Shown here piece by piece: positions 23,316 to 34,437 of a DNA stretch of 64,000 bases. Origin of the DNA: Eutypella sp. D-1 (Eukaryota > Ascomycota > Sordariomycetes > Xylariales > Diatrypaceae). The stretch covers positions 1,178,001 to 1,242,000 of the forward strand of contig JAJTTP010000003.1 of NCBI GenBank assembly GCA_023313575.1, read 5' to 3'. The stretch's first letter is position 1. Each line of letters starts with the position of its first letter. The notes below the pieces were generated by a model. The model was given only the letters and a program-made list of their open reading frames with translations, did no database searches and was not told the origin of the DNA. Made by a program: the position numbers and the translations under genes.

Positions 23316-24977
23316 CTACTCGCCAAACAGGCCGAATTTCTGGACGTCTGATATACGCTGTGTTGGCTCGAACTCCGAGGGCAGATCGGCCGTCGTATCG
23401 GCATCCGCCGCAGCATTCTGGTTGGTAACCATGGAGCCCATGTTTACGGTCGAGTGATGCTAGATGATGTTATGTTAGCTTCTCGGCTACCTACGTATCG
23501 AAGCGCGAGGGAAAAGGAGCTCTTTACCGGGACGTCATTAGCGTTCCATTCAAGCCGCGCATTATCCTCTTCGTCTTCATCATTTTCGTCCACAGGATTC
23601 CACTGGTCATCCTCCTGAGTGACGAAGAGAGACTCCTCGCGGAGGGCCACCGGAGGAGGACGCTGTGAGGGGCGGACAATTGACGGACGAAGAGACGGTA
23701 TTGGGGCAGGCTGTGCCGCGGCCTGTTGTGCTCGCTGTGACACTGGTTGTGGAACCGGCGCAGGCGCTGGTGCGGGCGCGTGCGACGTTGCGCGGCTTGC
23801 TGTCGCCTCGAGCTGTTGTCTTGGTGCTCTAGCGTTCGTGCGGGATTTGGCCTTCTGGCCCGTAGCGCCGCGCTCTCCGACTGTCATTAAAACGAACTCG
23901 CACTTCATCTCGTCGCCGTCATACCTCAGCTGCATCGGTTGGGAGGGCGACGAGTACGCGGCCGAGACATCGCCTCTCAGGCTGACCGCATGCTGGACTA
24001 TGGCCCTGAAGTCCTTGACGCTGATGACGATATGGAGGTTTTCCTCCTCGACCTCGTAGCTTTCAAACTCGTCCCGCTCGACGGCGATGGAGGTATGAAG
24101 CGGCTTCTTGAGCACCTCTTAGGGAGAAACGATTAGCGTTTATAGGGGTCGTGAGAATGGTTTTCCTTACCGTCCCCGCGTGCCACTTTCTCAGTGAAGA
24201 AGGTGAAGTTAACACACTGATCATCATTGGAGTGGATGTCAAGGTACTCGATGCCGGGGCCGGAGTGATCCACAAGCTGGCGCAGGGTCCTAGAAGAGAT
24301 GGACCAGTGGTTCGTGGCCAGATCCTCCTTGAACTTGGCCCGCACAGGTGGCTTAGTATCGAATGGTAACTTGTACTTAGTAGTTATGCCTAGAATTCAA
24401 ATTAGGAAGGGTTTATGGGGATTCGGTTCGCAGGTGGGAGACGTACCATTCCTGAAGACGATTTTGGCGATGAACCGGCTCTTCTTACTAGGCTCGTCAA
24501 TGATAACGACGTCGCACCTTTCAATGGTGGTATCCTTCTCTCGTTCGTGAAGAGGGTCGCCACTCCTGGGCCTGAAGATAGACTGAAGGGCCTAAGGGGG
24601 TGTGGGTTAGTGGTGGACATGATGGAAAGGGGCCATGTAGCCACTATACCTTATTATAGAGTTTACAGAAGAACCTCTCACGGTACGGGCCTATTCCCTC
24701 GTATCGATACACCGAGAAAAATCGAGTGGTTGTGAAGACAAAACTGGCGAACGCCGTCTTGGACGAATTTAGAGCCGTCAGGGCCAGCTAAACGGGCACG
24801 TGTTGGTCATTATGATTAGGAACAGACAGTGGCCCAGGGGAGGAAAGCGATCATTAAGCTTACCTGATCCCTCTTGGCATCGAGCGAGACCTCATCGCTG
24901 AATTTCGCCAGGCAGGAGAGAGCATCTCGTAAGACATTGACTCCCTCCTCACTCAAGGTGAATCTCACGACCGGCAT
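23316..24977 (-). CDS. rad9: DNA damage checkpoint clamp subunit Rad9 (9-1-1 complex)
   Basis: Model: complement(join(23316..23459, 23528..24117, 24171..24389, 24447..24591, 24650..24787, 24864..24977)), 449 aa. The six exons join in phase. Family segments appear in order: FTLSEEGVNVLRDALSCL, KFSDEVSLDAKRDQ, LALTALNSSKTAFASF, STDTT-type RERF / ERCDV region, TNHWSISSRTLRQLVDH, NFTFFTEKVARGDEVLKKPLHT, and HIVISVKDFRAIVQHA. These cover the two PCNA-like domains (about 1-270). The remainder is a disordered Pro/Ala/Gln-rich phospho-tail ending PTQRISDVQKFGLFGE. With Rad1 and Hus1 it forms the clamp loaded at damaged DNA to activate the checkpoint kinase. An ATG-like extension upstream (codon at 25007) is possible, but 24977 matches the family start better. 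Confidence 0.93.
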
Positions 24978-25813
24978 GGCGATCTGGCTGTCCGGGTTGT
25001 CGAACACTTGTGTATTGAAGATTTGATCGTGAGTTAGAACATTAGGAACGATATCAGGAATAGGCGGGTGGGGGCTATCGCTGTCTTGTTGTTTTGTTGC
25101 TTCGTTGAGGTCTCACGCTATTCCCATGATTTAAAGCAAATACACTAACTATACTCCTCGGTATCTGTTATCCCCGATATATCATGGAGATTGTATAACT
25201 GATAGCATCTCAGTAGAGTTGAAATTGCCCAGTAAAACACCTGGGCAATATGTCCGTATGTATGGGGGTGGTCATGTCCAATCCAGGCACATGCCTTGGT
25301 ACTTAGGTAGGTACTTATGGCAAGTACTTACTTGCCCCAGTGAAGATGACGCTAATACCTAATATCTATAAGTCGCGCCTTCTAGAATGGTAATTAGATC
25401 CAGACGCGTCGCGGGGTAGCTTTTACAGTGCATCACACTGTCCACTCAGGCTCATAAAGGCGGTGCGAAAGCTAGACTGAGGCTTGCTGGGCTTGGTATA
25501 ATACAGTGTTAATATAAATACATATCTACCTAGTCCATAACGCGGGTCGATTCCGTCTACTCCGTACCTACTCCCCCGGAGCTACGTCAGGTCCGCGGGT
25601 AGGTACCGCCCTTGTATGTATTTACTCACCTATCACCTGCTAGATGTGGTACGTAGAATCCCATAACCTTCAAATACTAGGAGAATTCCCAATTTCATCA
25701 TCATCGTCTGCATCTACATATGTATCAGGCATTTTAAGTGATCATCTTTCTGCCTCGCCTATCCGGGTAAACTTGGCCTTCATTATTTACCAATTGCGTC
25801 TTAAACGCCATAC
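24978..25813. other. Divergent spacer between rad9 and the F-box gene
   Basis: Shared upstream region of a minus-strand and a plus-strand gene. It contains several TACTTA/AGGTAGGTA words near 25300-25335. No gene is seen. Confidence 0.55.
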
Positions 25814-27536
25814 ATGGTAATAATGCCTTCCAGCCCGCTGCCGCAAGATATCATTCTCTTGATCTGTAAGGAACTCGCTCTTGATCGCGACTTCGGAACC
25901 CTGTTCTATTGTTCCCTGGTCAGCCGAAGAGTCGCGAGTATTGCCCTGGAACAACTTTATAGGTATTACCATTGGCATTGTTATGTGTATTAGCACCATT
26001 GACTAACTTGGGCCAAGCATACACGACTTGACACCTGCAAGTAACGACGAGCGCGGTAAACTGAACTGGGCGCGGCTATGGCGGTCAATCATACTCTCTA
26101 GCACTGGCGGGACAGCATACCCATATTGTGCCTACGTACGGGGCCTGTCCCTAGGTCTGGACCTTGTCGAGTCCATGCCAGATGTTCTAAATGACAAGGC
26201 GTTTCGGGACTATTTCTTTGAGGGGCCAATGGAGCAATTTCTTGTCCTAAGGGAGGGCACTACGCCGTCTAGGAGAACGCGCACGACTCCCTTGCCCCGG
26301 ATACACGCCGAGGAGACAATGGTCAAGTGTGCCGATTCGATATTCAACTATATTAAAAAAGTAGCTGATGACGTGCGCTCCGCCGTCTCTTTGGCTTACC
26401 TTGAACTCTACAACGCTCCTAAAGATCGGCTGTCGACGTGGATTTCGCGCCTCAGCACTTTAAGGGCCCTACGCATCCGCGATGGTTCCATACTCGGTGC
26501 CGAGGCCGCCGGCGCCATCTCACAGTACTGCCCTCATTTTGACGAGTTGACTTTATATTGGTTAGATGGCCCCACCGTCGACGAGGATCTCGCCACCTTC
26601 TTCAACGCGATCCGCCCAAATAGCCTAAGGAGCTTCGAAATCATAAGTCAGAACAGGATTAGCAAGGAGACCTTAACGGCTCTCAACACCCACGCTTTAT
26701 CTTTGAAGATTTTGAAGCTCGGAAACCTGACAGCCCAAGGCCTGAGATCTATGAATGCGCTGCCCAATTGTACAGCACTGGAAGTCCTGGAGATCGAAAA
26801 TGATGGCACCTCACAGGTTTCTTTGAGGGAGGCCGCAACTTGGATTCGGAGCTGCAAATCTCTGAATAAGTTAGGCCTGTATGGCTGCTGGGACAGTATG
26901 GTCATCCTCAAGGAAGTCTTGACATGTCCCGACATCCGCTTAAACTCCTTGGCGGTCCGATTTCTGCGTCAGTTTGACGACCAAGAAAGCGATGCTGCCT
27001 GGGCCGCACTTAAGCAGCAGAATGACTTGGAGAGTCTCGCGCTCGGTGCGAGGTTGGACCATCAAGAAATGTTCACTCTAGCAGAGTGGCCCAACCTCAT
27101 TGATTCAATTTGCTCGTTGAAAAAGCTAAAGTCCCTGGATCTTAAGCAGACCTGGGCACAAGCTCAGGAGGTCAGCCTAATAGCCAAGTCACTGCCCGAA
27201 CTTGTTGATTTCACTTTTGGCGGTCAGTTGGTGGATGACTCTATCTTGCAATCTTTGGCGGTGCCTCCACACCTAACAACGGTCAGCATCAACGCACATT
27301 CAGCTTTCACCATGCACGGCCTCCAGCGCTTCGCCCGATCTTTGCAACGGGACATGCGCCGCGGATTTCAACTCGAGATACTGAGCCAGGCAGCCGAGCC
27401 ATCCTACCACAGGCTTCGCGCGCAAGACGAGAATATACTACATGATATCTTCGCTTCTAAGCTCGGTGGCAAGTTTGAAATCGGTTATTACATGGACCCA
27501 GATGAGCTCCATGAAGATGACTTCGAATCAGATTGA
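25814..27536 (+). CDS. F-box protein with leucine-rich repeat-like C-terminal region
   Basis: Model: join(25814..25962, 26018..27536), 555 aa. The intron is 55 nt with donor GTATTA, branch GACTAAC and acceptor CCAAG. Exon 1 supplies a short F-box-like helix pair (LPQDIILLICKELALD, then FYCSLVSRRVASIALEQLY, about 7-50). The rest repeats LRALRIRDGS..., LKILKLGNL, LEVLEIEND, LNKLGLYGCW, LESLALGARL and LKSLDLKQTW, spaced like degenerate LRRs. The C-terminus is acidic (DELHEDDFESD). F-box proteins recruit substrates to SCF ubiquitin ligases; the substrate is unknown. A second in-frame ATG at 25823 is an equally good start. Such genes are expanded and divergent in filamentous fungi. Confidence 0.82.
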
Positions 27537-30500
27537 TCTAGCTCTTAGGTTTGCTTAAAAGCCGCTCATTCCTCTGGGCTGGCTGCGGCGGCTAAGACGA
27601 AGCAATCGCATTATGTTTCTCGTTGCATAAGCTACATCTTGTACAGTCGATGGCGGGTATACTAGAGACCCTAGAGACGCTCTTATCCATCCCTCCAGCC
27701 CACACCCTGTCTTTCAATCCCGTATACCGCAGTTGGCATTCCCATGATGGGCAACGAGGTAGACGCCGTCACATCCAAAATATTATCGAATACATGGTTA
27801 TTTCGACACTCCCAGCCACACCATTCGCCCGTGGGCACGACACGGACGTTATTGCTGTGTGGTAGACATTCGTCTGGCCATATAAAGGGTAGCCTGTCGC
27901 AACCCTCGGGCGCCCATGCTGACGCGTCCTCGTGGATTCGATTCATTTCAGCGAGAACTCTCAGGCACGACGGGCCTGCCAGAAGCATACTGCTGTGGTT
28001 ACAGAGCGGCTGTAGGAGTATATAGAAGCACATCGTCTCCTGTGTGTCGTGTGTGCGTGTGCGTGCCGCGTTGAGTAGTATTGGAGGGGATGGAAGATGC
28101 CCGGTTGATTAGTGTATCTGAATAACAACGATGCCCTTTAGGTATGAAGGTGTGCTATGGTTTTCGACTCGGTGAAAGACGACGTGCGATGTGATTCCCT
28201 TTTTAGGCAGTGCGGCCCATCCGTTGAAGTGCATGTGTCCTGGCCTGCAAGGGAAATTTCGTAATGAAGGCACCGAAGATTCGTGTTGCCCCCGGCGGGG
28301 TACAAGGCAGACAATATAGTTGCTGTGTAGATAGGCAACGCACTTTCCAAAGGGGCAATCGCTCTTACCGCACACACATGTGCTTGTCTCTGGGCTGCCG
28401 GCGACGACGGGCATGGCCGAATAGAAACTTTTCGCTCGCTTGACTAGACGGGCCATGGCACGGCTTTTACACCAGCGTGACAAATAGACGAGGGAGGCGC
28501 GCGAATGCTGGTTTGGTCTGTGCAAACTGGGTGTTGTCATGTTTGGGGCCAGCTCGCCTAGACGGTCATTCTCGTTTCCATCGCTCATATTATGCCGAAG
28601 ACCCCTTCTGCTTGTGCCATTCCGTCGTCGCGGTAAGTGTGCTGGCTCTTGGCGCTTGTCGGTGCTGAGAAGGCGATAAGGGGCTCTTGCCGGTAGAAAC
28701 ATATCCCCCAACCGCCCGAAGTATTGACTCGCATGGCAAGACGTGGAAGGAGCGAGGTTTAAGGTGTATGCCCTCTTGTTGACGGACGAAGCCATCGTAT
28801 CTATATCCGCACTCGCAGCAGCTCCCCTCCACAGCGGTCTCATTCCGCACCTCATGTCTATTACTATCGTCTCACGCGTAGCGCTGGACTACTCAGACGA
28901 TACCTTACACCCGTCCATCTATGTAACCTAGTCACCACGACCGCAGCACACGCAGCAAATAGTTACCAGCTACCCCCCACTAGCGGTCTACTCCAAAAAT
29001 CGGCCCCGGGGGGATTGTGAAAATGTGTATCCCAAGCGCCGTGTTTCTCATCGCACCCACTTCACTCGCCGCTCACCGCCAGATCCGATCCGGCTAATTG
29101 GTAATTTGCGCGCGATCTTTCGTGTGTGATCGATCTATACGGCTGGTTGGGGTGCCAAACAAGAACGGTTCCCGGGCAGGGGCAGCAAGGGCCTTTTCTC
29201 TCACGCACGGATGTCTCCCCCAGCTGATCGCACCAGGGCCCTTCGGATCGAGAAGAGCCCTTTTTTTTTCTATCAGACTTCCCGTCTACCTATGCCACGT
29301 TTTTCTAGAATGCCCCCTAGCAAACCCGCCTCTTCTCCACGCCGATGTGCATGCGGAATCCGGGACCGCCTGCTTACCTGGCCACCTACCCACCGAGACC
29401 CGCTGCCCGCCTGCTCTGCTTACCCTGAGATTGGTAACAGGAGATGGCCGACGGTGTCACGTAGCACATAGATTAGGGCTGTGAGCAACGGAGGATATGC
29501 AGGTAGGTAAAACTTGAGGGGATGTCCGCTACTCATAGTTTGAACAACCGCATACATCTGCATTAGGTAGGAGGGACGTGCCCATTCATCTGCAGAGAGG
29601 GGATGAGATCACCGCTTTTGGCGTTCCGTGTGGCGAGAGTTTAAGCTCGTTGCACGGGCGCGCGATACGCGATGCGTGTACCCGCCTCTTCCCGTTTCAC
29701 GTAGTTGGAACGGGTGAGTGGGTGGGAATGATGGAGGATGGATGCGTAGGCAAGTTAGGTTAGATACGCAGGTGATCGGCGGCACAGCCGACTGGCTCAG
29801 GTTCGCTTGTCTTGATATGCCCCGTTACCTATTTCGATACATGCTAACGAAACAATGAGACCAAATGAATGGCATGTTCTTGATAATACGGTAGTCGAGA
29901 CGTCGCTCTATAGCTAGTAGCCGCAATGATCTATACTTCTCTATATTCCACTCATCATGTCTGAGCTAACTCCTTTACTCTCAGTACAGTAGACAATCTC
30001 TATCAGCTCGCGGCAAGTCCGAAGGACGTTTGCTTGTGTCGGGTACCTCCGAACCATTACCTGAGGATTAAGACCTGCTACGAAGCGAGTTCTCTCTCCT
30101 GTCTTCTCTAGCACAGCAAACCGCCATCGCCGACGGACGACAGTCCGACTTGACGGCATTATATGACTTTTATTCGGGATTCCTTTACTGTACGACGAAT
30201 AGAATGTAGACCAACTTAATAAGTCTCATCGCACATCATCTACTAATTATTATTTTGTGTCGAAAATCCAACGTAATATCTTTCGTTCAGTCAATACTAC
30301 CTGCGGGCTATAACGCACATTTCCATCTTGAGCTGCAGTTTTAGACGATTTCATACATTGCGCTGCTGGCTAATGCTATTCTATGAACGAACAGGTGTAT
30401 AATTCATTGCGTTGCCTAATGTCTCCCCCAGTCACCTCGCGCTGAATCCTAAAAAAATGAACATGAAACGACATCCGAAAAGTGACCACAGGATCTTGAT

Positions 30501-30584
30501 AACCTGGCCGCATACTCTGAACATAGGAACCGAGAGTGGTAGTAGTAACCTAGACATAGAGCCGAAGGGGAGAGCCCTGCGCGT
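27537..30584. other. Gene-poor spacer with one weak candidate locus
   Basis: About 3 kb. Apart from the weak minus-strand candidate at 27683-28855, nothing convincing is present. Frames at 29098-29484 (plus) have no coding-like character. Confidence 0.5.
27683..28855 (-). other. Candidate decayed or multi-exon Cys-rich gene (unresolved)
   Basis: Two minus-strand open stretches look more protein-like than their surroundings. One (about 28109-28480) contains STCVCGKSDCPFGKC and later GHMHFNGWAALPKKGITSHV. The other (about 27683-28000) contains CDRLPFIWPDECLPHSNNVR and VPTGEWCGWECRNNHVFDNI. A good donor (GTAAGAG right after TCVCG) and an acceptor-like TTTCCCTTGCAG (near 28250) fall inside the first stretch. 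Splicing them would give a short frame ending soon after, GQDTCTSTDGPHC. I could not find a signal peptide or one model joining all pieces. It may be a relic or a small cysteine-rich secreted-protein gene. Confidence 0.25.
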
Positions 30585-30953
30585 TCAGCAGGGCCCATCA
30601 TTGGGATCGATGCGGTACCAGAAGTCGCCGTGCTTCTGCTCACTGCCGTGGTCGCAGCCGCCGACCTCGATGTGGAGGGCGGAGGTGCAGTCGTCCACGC
30701 TGATGGACTGGCTGCCGCCCTCGTTCCGCAGCTGGATCTCGAGCCGCCGCCCGTCGAAGGGGTAGCAGTCGGAGACCGTCGCGCCGTTGGGGATCGTGCC
30801 CGCCGCCGCCGCCCGGTTCTGGCAGAAGTAGTCGATCGCCCCGTCCACGCTGCCCCCGGTCAGGTCCCCGTAGGTAGGTCCCCGGCTGTAGCATCCCAGC
30901 GCGCTGACCGAGGTTGCCAGGAGGCCGAGGGTGAAGAATGGGTTGGCATACAT
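30585..30953 (-). CDS. Small secreted six-cysteine protein (Y3-like glycan-binding fold suspected)
   Basis: A single exon of 122 aa. The N-terminus MYANPFFTLGLLATSVSALG is a clear signal peptide. The mature part starts with CYSRGPTYGDL and has six cysteines, in CYSRG, YFCQN, SDCYPF, DDCTSALHI, GGCDHGSE and the final DGPC. An even count suggests three disulfides. The arrangement GxTYGDLTGGxVDGAIDYFC...VSDCYPFDGRRLEIQL...ISVDDC resembles the fungal Y3-type small lectin fold; this is recalled similarity, not a search result. A secreted lectin or effector-like role is inferred. A TATA-like box lies about 170 bases upstream of the ATG. The gene is isolated, with spacers of about 1.2-3 kb on both sides. 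Confidence 0.8.
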   Translation of the reverse strand: MYANPFFTLGLLATSVSALGCYSRGPTYGDLTGGSVDGAIDYFCQNRAAAAGTIPNGATVSDCYPFDGRRLEIQLRNEGGSQSISVDDCTSALHIEVGGCDHGSEQKHGDFWYRIDPNDGPC

Positions 30954-32218
30954 CTTGTTGGTTTGTCGCTGTTGTTGTGTCTGTGTGGTAATGTGGTGGT
31001 TGATGCTGTTGAGGCCAATGGGCTTGTAGGATGGTGATGTGCTTGTAGAGTATCTATTTCTGTTTGGAGTGAAGTGTTTGTTGTCGGTTGGTTATATGGG
31101 CAGTTTGGGCGGACGACGAGGCCTTTTATATGCGACATATCCGCTGACTTCTGTCGATGTTCTACTACATCACGACTGCGCACTCATATGGCTGGCGACC
31201 ATGTCAACCATGATCTTCGTAAGGTAGCATGCCTCCAATGACGTGTTGCCGGTGCCCCTTCCTCTATTTTGAGCCCTGACATACACAATCTCGAGGGCGA
31301 CGAGGTCATCCTCGGGTTATGCCGCAAAGAAGCAACAATAGCTACCCCCAATGCCTATTCGTTGGTAGACGGTGTCGATCAACGCATAAAGTAGTGCTGA
31401 GGGGCTGATTAGAGGATGCCGGTATAGCTTAGCAGCTGGGCCATTCGAGGCTTATTTTCACGTCTCAAGTCCCCGAATAGATTGGGATCAGCCATGGCAG
31501 ACTAGATGACGCATAGTCTCGCGGTATAGGATGCATTATACACAGCTGACTGTATACGATTAAGATGTAGGAGTCCGAGCGACGGACCTGGATTGACCCG
31601 GTCACTATGCGGGTCAGGCGGCCGATGATCGTCCCGCGTTCGGCTCTCATTGGCATTTGGGGAGCCCTCAAATCCGAGCGACGGCCCCCGAATCATTTTA
31701 AGCAACGCTGCATCCCCAAGAAACTAACGGCGCATGGCTCTAATTACATAACCACTGACAGTTCAGCCAAAATGCTCTCCTGGCTGCCTGGCACTACGCC
31801 AGTCAGCACTCAGCCCCTGCGGCTAAAGAGTGAACGTGCCCTGCTGGAAACCCCTGGAACGGCACGGTTCCCTGCTCTGATAATATCGGATTACCGAGAC
31901 CGGTACTAATACCTGTCCTACGAAATTGGGCGCATTGTGTAGACGTTGACGATGAGCGAACTTCAACGTTTGAGCGGAAATTTTGTTGTAATGGATCCTC
32001 GCGCTGCATGTTAACCCTATGGTCGGCGACTCGCCCACATAATATCGCTCCCGTACTGGGCATCATTGCTGGGTTGCTTGGTCACCAAAGGATGTTGATG
32101 GAACATTACCATAGACTTGCAAACTCATAACAAGTTCAATATTGCCGCAAACACAGTGGGTCGTACGTGGAAACAAGGAGATAATATAATAGTGTTCGTT
32201 CACTTTTTGAGAGACGTG
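30954..32218. other. Spacer upstream of the small secreted protein gene
   Basis: It contains the leader and promoter of the 30953 gene and then about 1 kb without a gene. A 13-base word, (a/g)tccgagcgacgg, occurs twice (about 31573 and 31674). No other structure is seen. Confidence 0.5.
31123..31130 (-). promoter_or_regulatory. TATA-like box of the small secreted protein gene
   Basis: TATAAAAG on the minus strand, about 170 bases upstream of the ATG at 30953, in an otherwise non-AT-rich stretch. The assignment rests on motif and position only. Confidence 0.45.
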
Positions 32219-33190
32219 CTACTTCCCATCCCGCCAAAATCTGTCCAGTGTCTCCTGTCTCACCTCCCAGGCCCAGTGATGGCAGGTCTGGTGAACGACG
32301 GGGCTGACATCGCCCTTCGGCTGCCCATCGCCGTCGTCTAGTTCGTCGCCCTCGTCCGTCACGTGCCTGATGCCGTTCTGGACGTACTTCTTGAGGAGGG
32401 CGCGGCGCCATCTACCGGACTCGCCGACGCACCTCCGCCAGCGGGCGATCTGGCGATCGTCATCGGCACAGCGACGGCCCATCCAGAAACGACAGTACCA
32501 CTGGAACCAGCCGCGGACGTCGTGCTCGTGGGCAATCCAGCCGGCCGCCTCCCACTCCTCGATGCTCTGCCCGCACGCCACGCCGTACTTGTTGACGCCC
32601 GGGTCGTACGTCGCCGATGTGAGATATCGCGTCACCGGTAGGCCGGACGTCCAGGACGCCGGCAGCTCGCGCCAGTCGTCGGCGACGGTCATGCGCAGCT
32701 TTCGCGAGTATAACGGACGCCAGTACGTGCCGCCGAACGAGCCCTCCCGGATGATAGATTCGGGGGACTTGTTAGGCGTGAACTCTGGATGCGACGCGAA
32801 GTGGTACACTCCCTCGTCGTCGCGCGTCGGTGGAGGCGCGACCGACTCCCAGGAGGACCAGCCCGCGACCAGGGAGTCTAGGTTGAGGGGAGGGGAAGAC
32901 GGGGGCTCAACGATCTCGTCTGCTTTCTTGGGTAGTTGTGTCTTTCGACGCCCGCTGCCGTGCTCGACAACATCTTCATTATAGAGTGGCCGAGAGGGCG
33001 CATTGGCGATACGTGCTGAGGTCCTGGTTGGCTGTGCCGTCTGGACCTTGCGCCGTTTGGCCGCAGGTCCTCTGGGTCTAGACGGCGCGGCGCCTGTGGT
33101 CGTGTCATGGGGACTTTTCTCTAGACCTAGGTCCTTAACAAGGGCCTGGTTCCGCTTGATATTCTCAAGACGCCGTGCTTCGTATTCCAT
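32219..33190 (-). CDS. Conserved-looking protein of unknown function, basic N-terminus and Trp-rich core
   Basis: An open frame of 323 aa from ATG at 33190. The N-terminal third is basic and disordered (EYEARRLENIKRNQALVKDL, then a KRRKVQ nuclear-signal-like stretch). The C-terminal half looks like a compact domain: SFGGTYWRPLYSRKL, DDWRELPASWTSGLPVTRYL, YGVACGQSIEEWEAAGWI, then RGWFQWYCRFWMGRRCADDDRQI and RWRRALLKKYV. The density of Trp/Tyr/Cys and of W-x-R motifs argues that it is under selection. I recall similar fungal hypothetical proteins but no named function. Because an acceptor-like TAG lies just upstream of the ATG, a further 5' exon is possible. Nuclear localisation is an inference from the basic cluster. 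Confidence 0.72.
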   Translation of the reverse strand: MEYEARRLENIKRNQALVKDLGLEKSPHDTTTGAAPSRPRGPAAKRRKVQTAQPTRTSARIANAPSRPLYNEDVVEHGSGRRKTQLPKKADEIVEPPSSPPLNLDSLVAGWSSWESVAPPPTRDDEGVYHFASHPEFTPNKSPESIIREGSFGGTYWRPLYSRKLRMTVADDWRELPASWTSGLPVTRYLTSATYDPGVNKYGVACGQSIEEWEAAGWIAHEHDVRGWFQWYCRFWMGRRCADDDRQIARWRRCVGESGRWRRALLKKYVQNGIRHVTDEGDELDDGDGQPKGDVSPVVHQTCHHWAWEVRQETLDRFWRDGK

Positions 33191-34121
33191 ATCCAGGGTT
33201 GCTATACAATTCTAGTGTGCAAGCGGACGGATAGGAGGTCGGTAAATGATTGCATCTTTTCGTTTAAAAACAAAGACGCTGCGACTACGTCATTGACTCG
33301 CACCATTCTTGGTAGATGATGAAACTAGCCACTTACCGTAGTAACTGAGCCAATGCATTTTGTTAACTTACTTGCCTACCTGACTGCCTGAGTGACTTTG
33401 ATACAACTGTCTTCCTTCTTTACCTTACTAAGTACAAAACAGGACAATTAAGAGTTGGGATATCCCATGAATGTGACAAAGCAGATAGTAAGTCAGACAT
33501 GCCCTTCTTGCCCTTGTATAAAGCACGGATATATGCATAGATGCGGATCAATATCAGTTTACTATGCGGCAAGTGCGGTCAGGACGATTTTACGCCGATA
33601 CGACAGACATAGCGAAGTGCACTCCGTAGTCTATCCACTTGCCATGTTAGGTAAGAGTAAAGGGGGAAGTTTACCAAGGGTATGCAACCTTAATTCTATT
33701 TCAACCAATAGGACGCTGTTTATCTTCACATGCGATCTTGCTGGGCTGGGCTGGGACGGCCAGCTAGAACACCACCTGGGCAAGCCTGGGCAGCCCCAAC
33801 AGCCCTGAAGTACCTAGGTACTAAGTAGGTAGTACCCGTGGACATGTTTAGTACGAAATGAGTCTAGAAAGTACTCCTTACCCCATGATGGTAGAATTTC
33901 TTGTTTTTTGTATGTAATTATTTGGTCAGAACTTAAGCAGATTCATGGATTTGAGCAATTCTTGATCATTATTTCTTTTCTTGCCCATCATGTATCTCTT
34001 GGCTTCCATTCACTGATGAAATTGTGTGTCACCCAAAAAGCAAATACCGAGCCTGCTGGGCGTGCCAACCTGCCAAGCTTTTCTTAACTTTAGGGTCAGC
34101 TTGGGATGAAAACATTCCTCG

Positions 34122-34145
34122 TATTTCTATTTCTATTTCTATTTC
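34122..34145 (+). repeat. (TATTTC)4 microsatellite
   Basis: Four perfect copies of a six-base unit, upstream of the transporter gene. Confidence 0.9.
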
Positions 34146-34257
34146 TTTAACTACCTAGCTCTAGGTACTACGATCGATCTTCACGATTGTCTCAACTCAC
34201 TCCTAAATACTCCCAGGCGGAGAAAGGTGTCGAGACGGACATTCCCTCTATCCTTTT

Positions 34258-34276
34258 AATTGAATTGAATTGAATT
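34258..34276 (+). repeat. (AATTG)3.8 microsatellite
   Basis: Nearly four perfect copies of a five-base unit, followed at once by taggtacctacctacctaag. Confidence 0.9.
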
Positions 34277-34437
34277 AGGTACCTACCTACCTAAGATATA
34301 CTCACTCCTTCGGCTTTGAGATCTACTCTCTACTTAGTAGGAGTCGGATGCTCGAGTCAGCCAAGCATACCCACAAAGTCCTGGCGGTTACTTAAGGGTC
34401 TTAGAGTACTTATAGGGTAGCGCAGGTGAATTCTATT

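Larger units (their letters stand above)
33191..34437. other. Spacer / promoter of the CorA-type transporter gene
   Basis: It holds two short tandem repeats (34122-34145 and 34258-34276) and ACCTAGGTACTAAGTAGGTAG near 33811-33832. No gene is seen. Confidence 0.6.
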
